Shown: one piece after another, positions 1-6,044 of the stretch
Numbering within the stretch: position 1 is the first letter of the stretch
How the letters are laid out: each line of letters opens with the position of its first letter
Source: Bifidobacteriaceae bacterium
GTDB lineage: Bacteria; Actinomycetota; Actinomycetes; Actinomycetales; WQXJ01
Direction of reading: 5' to 3'
DNA length: 10,089 bases
NCBI GenBank assembly: GCA_031266115.1
Contig: JAISBQ010000329.1
Coordinates: forward strand, 1-10,089
Notes under the pieces: generated by a model
Databases searched by the model: none
Seen by the model: the letters and a program-made list of their open reading frames with translations, nothing else
Told to the model about the DNA's origin: nothing
Made by a program: the position numbers and the translations under genes

Positions 1-67
1 CCGGTCGCGGCGCAGCTCCGTCCCCAGCTGGGACGAGATCGTCTTCGGCGCGAAGCCAGAGCACTGA
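1..67 (+). CDS. sepH: C-terminal tail of a SepH-like (DUF3071) septation protein, partial
   Basis: Only the last 21 codons are present, in frame 2, ending at TGA 65-67. The tail reads RSRRSSVPSWDEIVFGAKPEH. A basic stretch followed by SVPSWDEI-FG is, from memory, the typical C-terminal end of actinobacterial SepH (formerly DUF3071), a helix-turn-helix protein that binds FtsZ and promotes its assembly at the septum. The N-terminal DUF3071 domain lies outside the window, so the identification rests on this tail alone. A hairpin follows six bases after the stop, and the next gene converges on it. It could be another protein with a similar tail; I think SepH is the more likely reading. Confidence 0.6.
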   Translation, partial: RSRRSSVPSWDEIVFGAKPEH

Positions 68-72
68 GGCGA

Positions 73-107
73 GTGGCTCGCCATCGCCCGAAAGGACGGC
101 GAGCCAC
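73..107. terminator. Bidirectional hairpin terminator candidate between convergent genes
   Basis: GTGGCTCGCC (73-82) is perfectly complementary to GGCGAGCCAC (98-107), giving a 10-bp stem with a 15-nt loop. No T-run follows on either strand, which is common for GC-rich actinobacterial terminators. It lies between the end of the SepH-like gene (stop at 67) and the end of malG (stop at 132), so it can serve both. The role as terminator is inferred from position and stem strength. Confidence 0.7.
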
Positions 108-131
108 CGCGGGTCCTAGCGTGTCTCGCGA

Positions 132-1034
132 TCAGCCCTTGACGGCCCCGCTCGTCAGACCGGAAACGATGTAGCGCTGGAGGAAGAGGAACAGCACCAA
201 TACGGGAATCGCCGCGATGAGGGCACCGGCGGCGAACCATCCCCAGTGGGGGTTCATCGGATCCGCGACGAACGAATACAACGCTACGGCGAGCGTGTAG
301 TTCGGGGCCTCGGTCAGCACGAGCTTGGCGATGATGTACTCCGAGAAACTCGAGATGAAGCTCAACAGGCCGGCGACGGCGAGCACCGGCGCCACAAGAC
401 GCAGGATGATAGTCCAGAAAATCTGCGCGTGGGTGGCGCCGTCGATCTTCGCAGCCTCGTCGATTTCCTGGGGGACCGTGTTGAAGAACCCGTACATGAG
501 GTACGTGTTGGCGCCGAGCGCGCCGCCTAGATAGACGCAGATCAGTGCGATCAGAGAGTTCATACCAAGGACGGGTATCACTTCACCGAGCGCAGTGAGC
601 AGGAGGAAGATCGCCACGAACGCGAGCATCTGCGGAAACATCTGGATCACCAGGAGCGCCGAGAGCGTGAACCGGCGCCCACGGAACCGGAACCGGCTGA
701 ACGCATAGGATGCCGCAGCACCCATGAGGACAGTCCCGATGGCGGTGGTGCACCCGACCACGAGGGTATTGGCAATCCAGCGGACGAAGAACGACTGGGA
801 GTCGGTGAACAGGTACGTGAAGTTCCCCCACCCGACATTCCCGAACAAATCGGAGGTGTTCGAGATGCCGGCTCCCGGCGTGAGGGCGATGTTGGCGGCG
901 AACACCAGCGGGAAGACCGCGTAGATCACCGCGACCACCCCAACGATGTGCCGCCAGCCGATCTCCCGCCACCACTTGGAACGAGGTGGGCGGTTGAGGG
1001 TATGTGTGGTCTCAGCCATGGAAGGTGCGCTCAT
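132..1034 (-). CDS. malG: Maltose/maltodextrin ABC transporter permease, MalG type
   Basis: This is one half of the membrane channel of a carbohydrate (CUT1) ABC importer; it pairs with MalF and moves the sugar across the cytoplasmic membrane. The 300-aa protein has about six membrane segments (near 30-52, 86-110, 124-148, 155-180, 212-235 and 266-288). The ATPase-docking EAA loop is clear around 190-212: EIDEAAKIDGA followed by F and I positions. Length fits MalG (about 280-300 aa). I chose ATG 1034 because it lies one base after the malF stop (TGACATG) and has GGAGGA about 11 nt upstream; the longer reading overlaps the end of malF, and a second in-frame ATG at 1019 is possible. It is the last gene of malE-malF-malG and is probably translationally coupled to malF. 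Substrate is inferred from malE and the neighbouring alpha-glucosidase. Confidence 0.92.
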   Translation of the reverse strand: MSAPSMAETTHTLNRPPRSKWWREIGWRHIVGVVAVIYAVFPLVFAANIALTPGAGISNTSDLFGNVGWGNFTYLFTDSQSFFVRWIANTLVVGCTTAIGTVLMGAAASYAFSRFRFRGRRFTLSALLVIQMFPQMLAFVAIFLLLTALGEVIPVLGMNSLIALICVYLGGALGANTYLMYGFFNTVPQEIDEAAKIDGATHAQIFWTIILRLVAPVLAVAGLLSFISSFSEYIIAKLVLTEAPNYTLAVALYSFVADPMNPHWGWFAAGALIAAIPVLVLFLFLQRYIVSGLTSGAVKG

Positions 1035-1035
1035 G

Positions 1036-2637
1036 TCAGGCCATCTCCTCCAGTTTGCGGGTTTGACGGAACGAGAAGGCGGCGATCGCACCGACGAGGA
1101 TGAAGATGACGATCGATAGCGCCGTAGCCAAGCCGTAGTCGGGGTTGCCGTTATCCACCCCGGCTACTCGGTACACCATCGAAATCAGGATATCGGTGCC
1201 GCCGGGCTTGGTCATGTCCGTCCCGTGGGTGGGTCCGCCGCCGGTCAGCATGAAGATGAGGTTGAAGTTGTTGAAGTTGAACGCGAAGGAGGAGATGAGC
1301 AACGGTGCTACGGCGATGAACAGCAGCGGCAGCGTGATCGATCGGAATTGGCGCCATGGGCTTGCCCCGTCCACCCTCGCCGATTCCATCATGTCTGACG
1401 GGATCGCCTGGAGCGCCCCGGTGCACACGAGGAACATGTACGGGTATCCGAGCCACAGGTTGACGAAGATGACCGACAGTTTTGCGAGCCATGGGTCTTG
1501 GAGCCACATGATGTCCGCGCCCCCAAGCAGGGTCTGGTTGACCACCCCGAACTGTGTGTTGAGCATGGCACGCCACAGCAGCGCGGACATGAAGCCGGGA
1601 AACGCGTACGGCAAGATCAGCAGAACCCGATAGAACTTCTGCCCACGTAGGCGCGGGGAGTTGAAGACCAAGGCGAGCGCCAGGCCGAGGAGGAACGTGG
1701 TCGCCACGGAGAGGAAGGCGAAGGCGATGGTCCACAAGAGCACCTCGGCGAACGGCCGGGCCACCGCCGAATCGGTGAACAGGCGGGCAAAGTTCGCCAC
1801 CCCCACCCCGGTACGCCACCCCACGTCGTTGGCGGGTTTACCGCCATCGGCGCTGCGGAAAGACCCGCGGCCATCGTCCGTGTACACGGTCCCGGTCTGA
1901 GTGTCAGTCAGCGTGTCGGTCGCCTCGTCGTACACCAACGTCGGGCGGTACAGGGACGCGGTAGTTCCGTTAGATGTGCCGAGGGTGCCATCGGCAGAAT
2001 CCGGCGAGACAGGTACCCGCATCGACGTGATTTCGCGCTGATGAGCGATGATGTCTCCCGTCGTCATGACCGTGTAGCCGGGTGCGGACGCCACCGCGTC
2101 GCCGGACACCTGGGCGCCCTCGACCCGGTGCAGCGCTTCGCCCGTGGTCCCGACTTGGGCGACGCCGTCGATCACCACGGCGAAGTACACGTCATCGCCC
2201 TTGGCGAGAAGAGTCAAAGTCGACGTGGCGCCACTCGGGTCGAGTTGGGAGTTATAGGACTCCATCTGCTCGATGGCGTCGTCCTTGTCGATCATGTGGC
2301 CCTGTCCGTAGTTGGTGAACGCCACATACGCCGTGTAGAGCATGACGAACACCTGGAAGATGAACAGGAAGATCAGACCGGGCAAGATGTACTTCGCCGG
2401 GATCGCCCGGCGCGCGAAGTAGACGACGTTCGCGACGATCACCAGGACAATCATGACGATGACGATCGGCATCGACCTGACGGTCCAGGCACTGTAGATT
2501 CCGTAGACGCCGATCGCATCGATCAGCGCCATGATGACAAGTTTGATGATGAACCCCGGACCCCAGTTGCGTGCCGGGGCGTAGACGGCATCCCGTCGGG
2601 CCTTACGGCTGGCCGAGTCGGTGGTTGGTGCGCTCAT
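1036..2637 (-). CDS. malF: Maltose/maltodextrin ABC transporter permease, MalF type with large extracellular insert
   Basis: This is the larger channel subunit of the maltose importer. The 533-aa protein has the MalF plan of eight membrane segments: three near the N-terminus (about 28-50, 56-76, 84-106), a hydrophilic domain at about 107-290 that should face outside, then five more (about 296-325, 337-358, 385-410, 433-455, 500-522). The ATPase-docking EAA loop is ESARVDGASPW at 418-428, followed by a conserved P in LPLL. Size and layout resemble E. coli MalF (514 aa), whose P2 domain fills the same position and contacts MalE; most CUT1 permeases lack it and are near 300 aa. The start ATG 2637 has GAGGGG about 6 nt upstream. 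malE ends 150 bp upstream beyond a strong stem-loop; malG starts one base after the TGA stop. Specificity for maltose is inferred from context. Confidence 0.92.
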   Translation of the reverse strand: MSAPTTDSASRKARRDAVYAPARNWGPGFIIKLVIMALIDAIGVYGIYSAWTVRSMPIVIVMIVLVIVANVVYFARRAIPAKYILPGLIFLFIFQVFVMLYTAYVAFTNYGQGHMIDKDDAIEQMESYNSQLDPSGATSTLTLLAKGDDVYFAVVIDGVAQVGTTGEALHRVEGAQVSGDAVASAPGYTVMTTGDIIAHQREITSMRVPVSPDSADGTLGTSNGTTASLYRPTLVYDEATDTLTDTQTGTVYTDDGRGSFRSADGGKPANDVGWRTGVGVANFARLFTDSAVARPFAEVLLWTIAFAFLSVATTFLLGLALALVFNSPRLRGQKFYRVLLILPYAFPGFMSALLWRAMLNTQFGVVNQTLLGGADIMWLQDPWLAKLSVIFVNLWLGYPYMFLVCTGALQAIPSDMMESARVDGASPWRQFRSITLPLLFIAVAPLLISSFAFNFNNFNLIFMLTGGGPTHGTDMTKPGGTDILISMVYRVAGVDNGNPDYGLATALSIVIFILVGAIAAFSFRQTRKLEEMA

Positions 2638-2640
2638 GAA

Positions 2641-2667
2641 TCCCCCTCAGTGGTGCGACACTGCACC
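2641..2667 (-). promoter_or_regulatory. malF ribosome-binding site with two overlapping small inverted repeats
   Basis: On the minus strand the malF ATG is preceded by CTGAGGGGGATTC, a good Shine-Dalgarno at short spacing. Directly upstream lie two mutually exclusive 5-bp inverted repeats: CAGTG/CACTG (2648-2652 with 2659-2663) and GGTGC/GCACC (2652-2656 with 2663-2667). The first arm ends at the edge of the Shine-Dalgarno. The RBS is well supported; any regulatory role of the short repeats is speculative. Confidence 0.45.
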
Positions 2668-2705
2668 GGTCTTACGGTCAATGACAGGTAGCGGTGGGAC
2701 GAGTG

Positions 2706-2765
2706 GCCCCTGGGGTGCCACGTGGGACGAGCCTTCGGGCCTGTCCACGTGGCACCCCGAGGGGC
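2706..2765 (-). ncRNA. Long stem-loop in the malE-malF intergenic region
   Basis: In plus-strand coordinates, GGGGTGCCACGTGG (2712-2725) pairs perfectly with 2745-2758. The stem extends outward by GCCCCT (2706-2711) with AGGGGC (2760-2765), leaving G2759 bulged, and inward to a GCC-TTCG-GGC tip (2731-2740; the minus-strand RNA has a CGAA tip). The element fills 60 of the 150 bp between the malE stop and malF start. A further CCCC-GTGC-GGGG element (2776-2787) follows immediately after the malE stop. In E. coli, REP hairpins between malE and malF protect malE mRNA and help make the binding protein more abundant than the permeases; I infer a similar stabiliser or partial-terminator role here. 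No T-run follows it on the minus strand. Confidence 0.75.
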
Positions 2766-2787
2766 AGCTCAGCAACCCCGTGCGGGG

Positions 2788-4131
2788 CTACTGAGCACTC
2801 TTGGCGATGGCGTCCGCGATGTTGGTGATCATCTCGTCCCAGGTTCCGGCCGGATCGGACGCCTTGCCTGAGATCAAGTCCGCCTGTTCTTGACCGAGCG
2901 GCACCCACACCTGGTTCATCGCGGGGATGCCCGGTTGCACCTGGGCATCGGCGGCCGCGGCGGCGAACCCCGCCATGATCGGGTCATTCGCGATGACCGG
3001 ATCGGCTTGCGCTTCCTCACTCGCCGGCCTGCGTCCCCCGGCCTTGAACAGATCCAGTTGGACATCGGCTCGCGTCAAGTAATCGACGAGGAACATCTGG
3101 GCCAACAGCGTGTTCTCGGACTTTGCCGACAGATAGAAGCCCTGCACCCCAAGGAAGGGCGCCGCCGATTGTCCTCCGGCCGAAGGGATCGGAAGTACTG
3201 TGATGTCCATCCCGGCATCCAGGAAGGATTCATCGCCGCTGGTGTTCCAGGGCCCGGTGATGATGTACGGCGCCTTGCCGGCCTTGAACTGGTCCTTGGC
3301 CACCGAGTCGTTGATGTCGACGCTCAGGACCCCTTGCGAGCCCAGCTTGGCGATGTACTCGGCGAACGCATGGCCACCGTCCCCGGCCATCCCGAGCGTC
3401 GAGGTGTAGTCGCCGCCCGGATCGGTCTCGAATATCGGTGCACCGAACGAGGACTGGATGGGATACATGTGGAAGGCGTCGCCCTTGTCTCCGACCTGGA
3501 CGAGGATCGTGTAGTCCGTGCCGACGGCCTTTGCTTCAGCGATGAGTTCGTCGAATGTGGTCGCGTTCGTCTCCGACACCAGGGCGTTGTTGCGAACCAG
3601 GCCAATATTCTCCATCGCGTAGGGCACCCCGTAGGTCTGACCCTCGGAGGTGTAGGCGTGGACCGCGGCGGGAGTCAATTCGCTCGACACCGCAGAGATG
3701 TCGATCGGTGCGATGACGCCGTTGGCCTTGAACTCACCCAGCCAATCGTTGGCGCCAATCGTGATATCCGGACCCTCACCGGCCGCCACCTGCGAGAGGA
3801 AGTCGGCGCGAAGGTCATCGAAGTTCTTGCGGACCAGGTTGACGGTCACGCACTGCTCGTCCTTGAAGGCCGCGACGGCGCCGGCCAAGGCAGCAACGCG
3901 CGAATCGTCGACCCACATCTCCAGGGTTCCGATCTCTTCGGTGCAGGTCGATGCCGCAGCGTCTCCTGTGTCGCTCACCTGCGCATCGTCGGAGGCGATG
4001 CTCGATCCGTCGGTGGTCTCATCGGCTGGAACGGAGTCCGCGGAAGACGGTCCCGCGGTGCCCGAACACCCTGCCAGGGCGGCAACAAGACCGAATGCAC
4101 CAAGGATGACAAACACTCGGCTTTTCATCAT
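2788..4131 (-). CDS. malE: Maltose/maltodextrin-binding lipoprotein, extracellular solute-binding protein family 1
   Basis: This is the surface receptor of the importer. The 447-aa protein begins with a lipoprotein signal peptide: MKSR, a hydrophobic run, and lipobox LAGC with lipidated Cys22. A Ser/Asp/Ala-rich linker (about 23-62) leads into the binding domains. Segments resemble E. coli MBP: TLEMWV (69-74) at the first strand, GANDWLGEF (126-134) where MBP has AHDRFGGY, GPWNTSG (293-299) where MBP has GPWAWSN, FLGVQGFYL (326-334), and GIPAMNQVW (401-409) where MBP has NIPQMSAFW. These support a maltodextrin-type ligand. The start is one of two tandem ATGs (4131 or 4128) with GGGGAG 6 nt before the first; a longer in-frame reading upstream lacks signal-peptide character and runs across the promoter region. 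Cys63 and Cys94 could form a disulfide. It is the first gene of the operon, divergent from the alpha-glucosidase gene. Confidence 0.93.
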   Translation of the reverse strand: MMKSRVFVILGAFGLVAALAGCSGTAGPSSADSVPADETTDGSSIASDDAQVSDTGDAAASTCTEEIGTLEMWVDDSRVAALAGAVAAFKDEQCVTVNLVRKNFDDLRADFLSQVAAGEGPDITIGANDWLGEFKANGVIAPIDISAVSSELTPAAVHAYTSEGQTYGVPYAMENIGLVRNNALVSETNATTFDELIAEAKAVGTDYTILVQVGDKGDAFHMYPIQSSFGAPIFETDPGGDYTSTLGMAGDGGHAFAEYIAKLGSQGVLSVDINDSVAKDQFKAGKAPYIITGPWNTSGDESFLDAGMDITVLPIPSAGGQSAAPFLGVQGFYLSAKSENTLLAQMFLVDYLTRADVQLDLFKAGGRRPASEEAQADPVIANDPIMAGFAAAAADAQVQPGIPAMNQVWVPLGQEQADLISGKASDPAGTWDEMITNIADAIAKSAQ

Positions 4132-4152
4132 GTACTTCTCCCCAATACTCGT

Positions 4153-4164
4153 TGTACACGTACA
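4153..4164. promoter_or_regulatory. Candidate operator: TGTAC-AC-GTACA inverted repeat
   Basis: TGTACACGTACA has 5-bp perfect arms around a 2-bp centre and overlaps a tandem GTACAC repeat (4154-4165). It lies about 22 bp upstream of the malE start, just upstream of its RBS, so a bound repressor would block transcription into malE. No regulator gene is in the window; a LacI- or GntR-type protein is a guess. Confidence 0.35.
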
Positions 4165-4210
4165 CGCGAACCTGCTGGCCCCACGCGGGTCGGTACGACG
4201 ACCAGGCCTT

Positions 4211-4239
4211 AGCCTAGACCCTTCTCCCAGGCCTGTACC
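4211..4239 (-). promoter_or_regulatory. Possible malE promoter
   Basis: On the minus strand TAGGCT (4216-4211) fits the TANNNT pattern of an actinobacterial -10 box. Seventeen bases upstream lies GGTACA (4239-4234), a poor match to TTGACA. A transcript starting near 4204 would have a leader of about 73 nt containing the inverted repeat at 4153-4164. The call depends mostly on position. Confidence 0.25.
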
Positions 4240-4270
4240 GGGCCCCAGTGTCCCGGCGTGCCGCGCGACG

Positions 4271-4298
4271 CCGCAGGTGAAACGCCATCGCCCTGCGG
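4271..4298. repeat. Inverted repeat CCGCAGG-N14-CCTGCGG in the divergent control region
   Basis: CCGCAGG (4271-4277) and CCTGCGG (4292-4298) are perfect 7-bp inverted arms separated by 14 nt. The repeat sits in the middle of the malE/alpha-glucosidase intergenic region. It may be a regulator site or RNA hairpin; its arms differ from those of the repeat at 4320-4348, so they need not bind the same protein. Confidence 0.4.
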
Positions 4299-4319
4299 GC
4301 CTAGGACTGACGTCCCAAC

Positions 4320-4348
4320 CGTGACTTTCGGCGATACCCCAAGTCACG
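4320..4348. promoter_or_regulatory. Inverted repeat CGTGACTT-N13-AAGTCACG just upstream of the alpha-glucosidase gene
   Basis: CGTGACTT (4320-4327) and AAGTCACG (4341-4348) are perfect 8-bp inverted arms around a 13-nt spacer. The repeat ends 12 bp before the chosen start of the alpha-glucosidase. Position fits an operator overlapping its promoter, or a hairpin in its leader if transcription starts upstream. No function can be assigned from sequence alone. Confidence 0.45.
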
Positions 4349-4360
4349 CGGCGGGTGATA

Positions 4361-6019
4361 ATGGAGCGCATGGGTGAAACGAGCAAACTGGACTGGTGGC
4401 GCAGCGCCGTGGTGTATCAGGTCTATCCGCGTTCCTTTGCTGATGGGAACGGTGATGGGATCGGGGATGTGACAGGTCTCACAAGCCATGTGGGGTATCT
4501 CGCCGGCCTTGGTGTCGATGCCGTGTGGCTGTCCCCGTTCTATCCCTCACACCTGGCGGACGGCGGGTATGACGTCGACGACTATCGCGATGTCGACCCG
4601 CGGCTGGGGACGTTGACGCAGTTCGACGCGATGGTGGCGGCCCTACACGGCGCGGGTCTACGGCTGATTGTGGACATCGTGCCGAACCACACGGGGTCCG
4701 CCCATCCCTGGTTTGTCGAGGCTCTCGCCAGCCCGCGAGGCTCGCGGGCTCGGGATCGCTACATCTTCCGCGACCCCCTGCCGGGCACGGACCTACCGCC
4801 GTCCGATTGGACGTCGATCTTCGGAGGCTCCGCCTGGCAACGGGTGGCGGACGGCCAGTTCTATCTGCACTACTACGCGGCAGAGCAGCCCGACCTCAAC
4901 TGGGCGAACCCCGAGGTCCGTGCGGATTTCGCTCGGACACTCCGGTTCTGGTCCGACCGGGGGGTCGATGGCTTCCGGATCGATGTAGCCCACGGGCTAG
5001 CGAAGGATCTCCATGCAGATCCGCTGCCGTCCCAGGCCGAGATCGACCGAATTGGGCCGGGGCCCGACCACCCGATGTGGGATCGCGACGAGGTTCACGC
5101 GATCTATGCGCAGTGGCGCGAGATCTTCGACTCCTATGATCCGCCGCGAGCCGCAGTCGGCGAGGTTTGGGTCGCCTCGCCGCAGCGTCGTGCCCGGTAC
5201 GCGACTCCGGCGGGGTTGGGCCAGGCGTTCAACTTTGACCTCCTGCGTGCACCCTTCGAGGCGGGCGCCTTCCGCTCCATCGTGGCCGCGAATCTGGACA
5301 TCGCCGCTACGTCCGGCTCGACATCCACGTGGGTGCTGTCCAACCACGATGTGGTCCGCCATCCCACGCGCTACGGCCTGCCACAGTTCGCCGATGCCGA
5401 TGACGCGCAGGCGATGGCTCAGGCCTGGATCGCGTCGGGTGGATGCGAACCGGCGCAAGACGTCGCCCTTGGGCTGGCACGGGCACGAGCTGCCACGCTG
5501 TTCATGCTGGCGCTACCCGGATCGGCCTACCTCTATCAGGGTGAGGAATTGGGTCTGCCCGAGGTGGCCGAGATCCCCCCTTCGGCCCGCCAGGACCCCG
5601 CGTTCTTCCGGTCTGAGGGCCGCGAGATGGGACGCGACGGCGCCCGTGTGCCCCTGCCGTGGACGCGGACCGGGCCGTCCTTCGGTTTTGGCGCGAGCCT
5701 GAGCCATCTGCCGCAACCCCCGTGGTTCGGGGAGTTCTCGGTGGAAGCCGAGGACGCGACACCCACCTCCACGCTGAACACATATCGTCAGGCTCTCGCC
5801 CTGCGCCGGCGCCTGGGACACGGCGAGGTGTTGGAGTGGATGGACACCGGGGACGATGACGTTCTGGCGCTGCGGAGGCCGGGTGGTTGGATGTGCGTCA
5901 CCAACTTCGCCGGGCGCCCGGCGGTGCGCCCGCCTGGCCGCCTGCTCATGGCGAGTGGGCCGCTGGCGAACCACGATCTGGTGCCCGCCGCGACGACGCT
6001 CTGGCTGATGGAGGAGTGA
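4361..6019 (+). CDS. Alpha-glucosidase, glycoside hydrolase family 13
   Basis: This cytoplasmic enzyme is predicted to release glucose from the non-reducing end of maltose and short malto-oligosaccharides delivered by the divergent importer. The 552-aa reading carries the GH13 motifs in order: DWWRSAVVYQVYPRSF near residues 11-26, region I DIVPNH (105-110), QPDLNW (176-181), region II GFRIDVAH (204-211) with nucleophile Asp208, region III GEVWV with acid/base Glu268, and region IV NHD (328-330) with Asp330. No signal peptide is visible. Length fits bacterial alpha-glucosidases and oligo-1,6-glucosidases (about 540-570 aa); the pattern resembles actinobacterial AglA-type enzymes, possibly subfamily GH13_30, which I cannot confirm. 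Starts at GTG 4355, ATG 4361 and ATG 4370 are in frame; I chose 4361 because GGCGGG lies 5 nt upstream. Oligo-1,6-glucosidase or trehalose-linked activity is the main alternative. Confidence 0.92.
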   Translation: MERMGETSKLDWWRSAVVYQVYPRSFADGNGDGIGDVTGLTSHVGYLAGLGVDAVWLSPFYPSHLADGGYDVDDYRDVDPRLGTLTQFDAMVAALHGAGLRLIVDIVPNHTGSAHPWFVEALASPRGSRARDRYIFRDPLPGTDLPPSDWTSIFGGSAWQRVADGQFYLHYYAAEQPDLNWANPEVRADFARTLRFWSDRGVDGFRIDVAHGLAKDLHADPLPSQAEIDRIGPGPDHPMWDRDEVHAIYAQWREIFDSYDPPRAAVGEVWVASPQRRARYATPAGLGQAFNFDLLRAPFEAGAFRSIVAANLDIAATSGSTSTWVLSNHDVVRHPTRYGLPQFADADDAQAMAQAWIASGGCEPAQDVALGLARARAATLFMLALPGSAYLYQGEELGLPEVAEIPPSARQDPAFFRSEGREMGRDGARVPLPWTRTGPSFGFGASLSHLPQPPWFGEFSVEAEDATPTSTLNTYRQALALRRRLGHGEVLEWMDTGDDDVLALRRPGGWMCVTNFAGRPAVRPPGRLLMASGPLANHDLVPAATTLWLMEE

Positions 6020-6044
6020 TCGCGCCACGGGCGAGGCGGGCGTC
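6020..6044. other. 25-bp convergent gap without a visible terminator
   Basis: The alpha-glucosidase stop (TGA 6017-6019) and the der stop (TAG, 6047-6045) face each other across 25 bp. I see no stem longer than about 4 bp and no T-run here, so transcripts from either side may overlap at their 3' ends or terminate by Rho. Confidence 0.5.

Noticed and set aside
1035..1091. Longer malG start overlapping malF
   Set aside because: The extra 19 residues are the shifted reading of the malF C-terminus; ATG 1034 has a good RBS and tight spacing.
2041..2691. 216-codon plus-strand open frame opposite malF
   Set aside because: Its composition is dominated by Asp, Arg, His and Val as in an antisense shadow, and malF is well supported by motifs and topology.
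2890..4212. 440-codon open frame on the plus strand, antisense to malE
   Set aside because: It is rich in Arg, His, Gly and Asp, has no recognisable domain, and lies opposite a clearly real gene; long antisense frames are expected in GC-rich coding DNA.
4202..4234. Direct repeat CCAGGCCT at 4202-4209 and 4227-4234
   Set aside because: An 8-base repeat in a 220-bp GC-rich spacer is readily expected by chance and shows no link to a known site.
4132..4386. N-terminal extension of malE to 532 residues
   Set aside because: The extra 85 residues look like translated intergenic DNA, would bury the lipoprotein signal peptide, and overlap the divergent alpha-glucosidase start.
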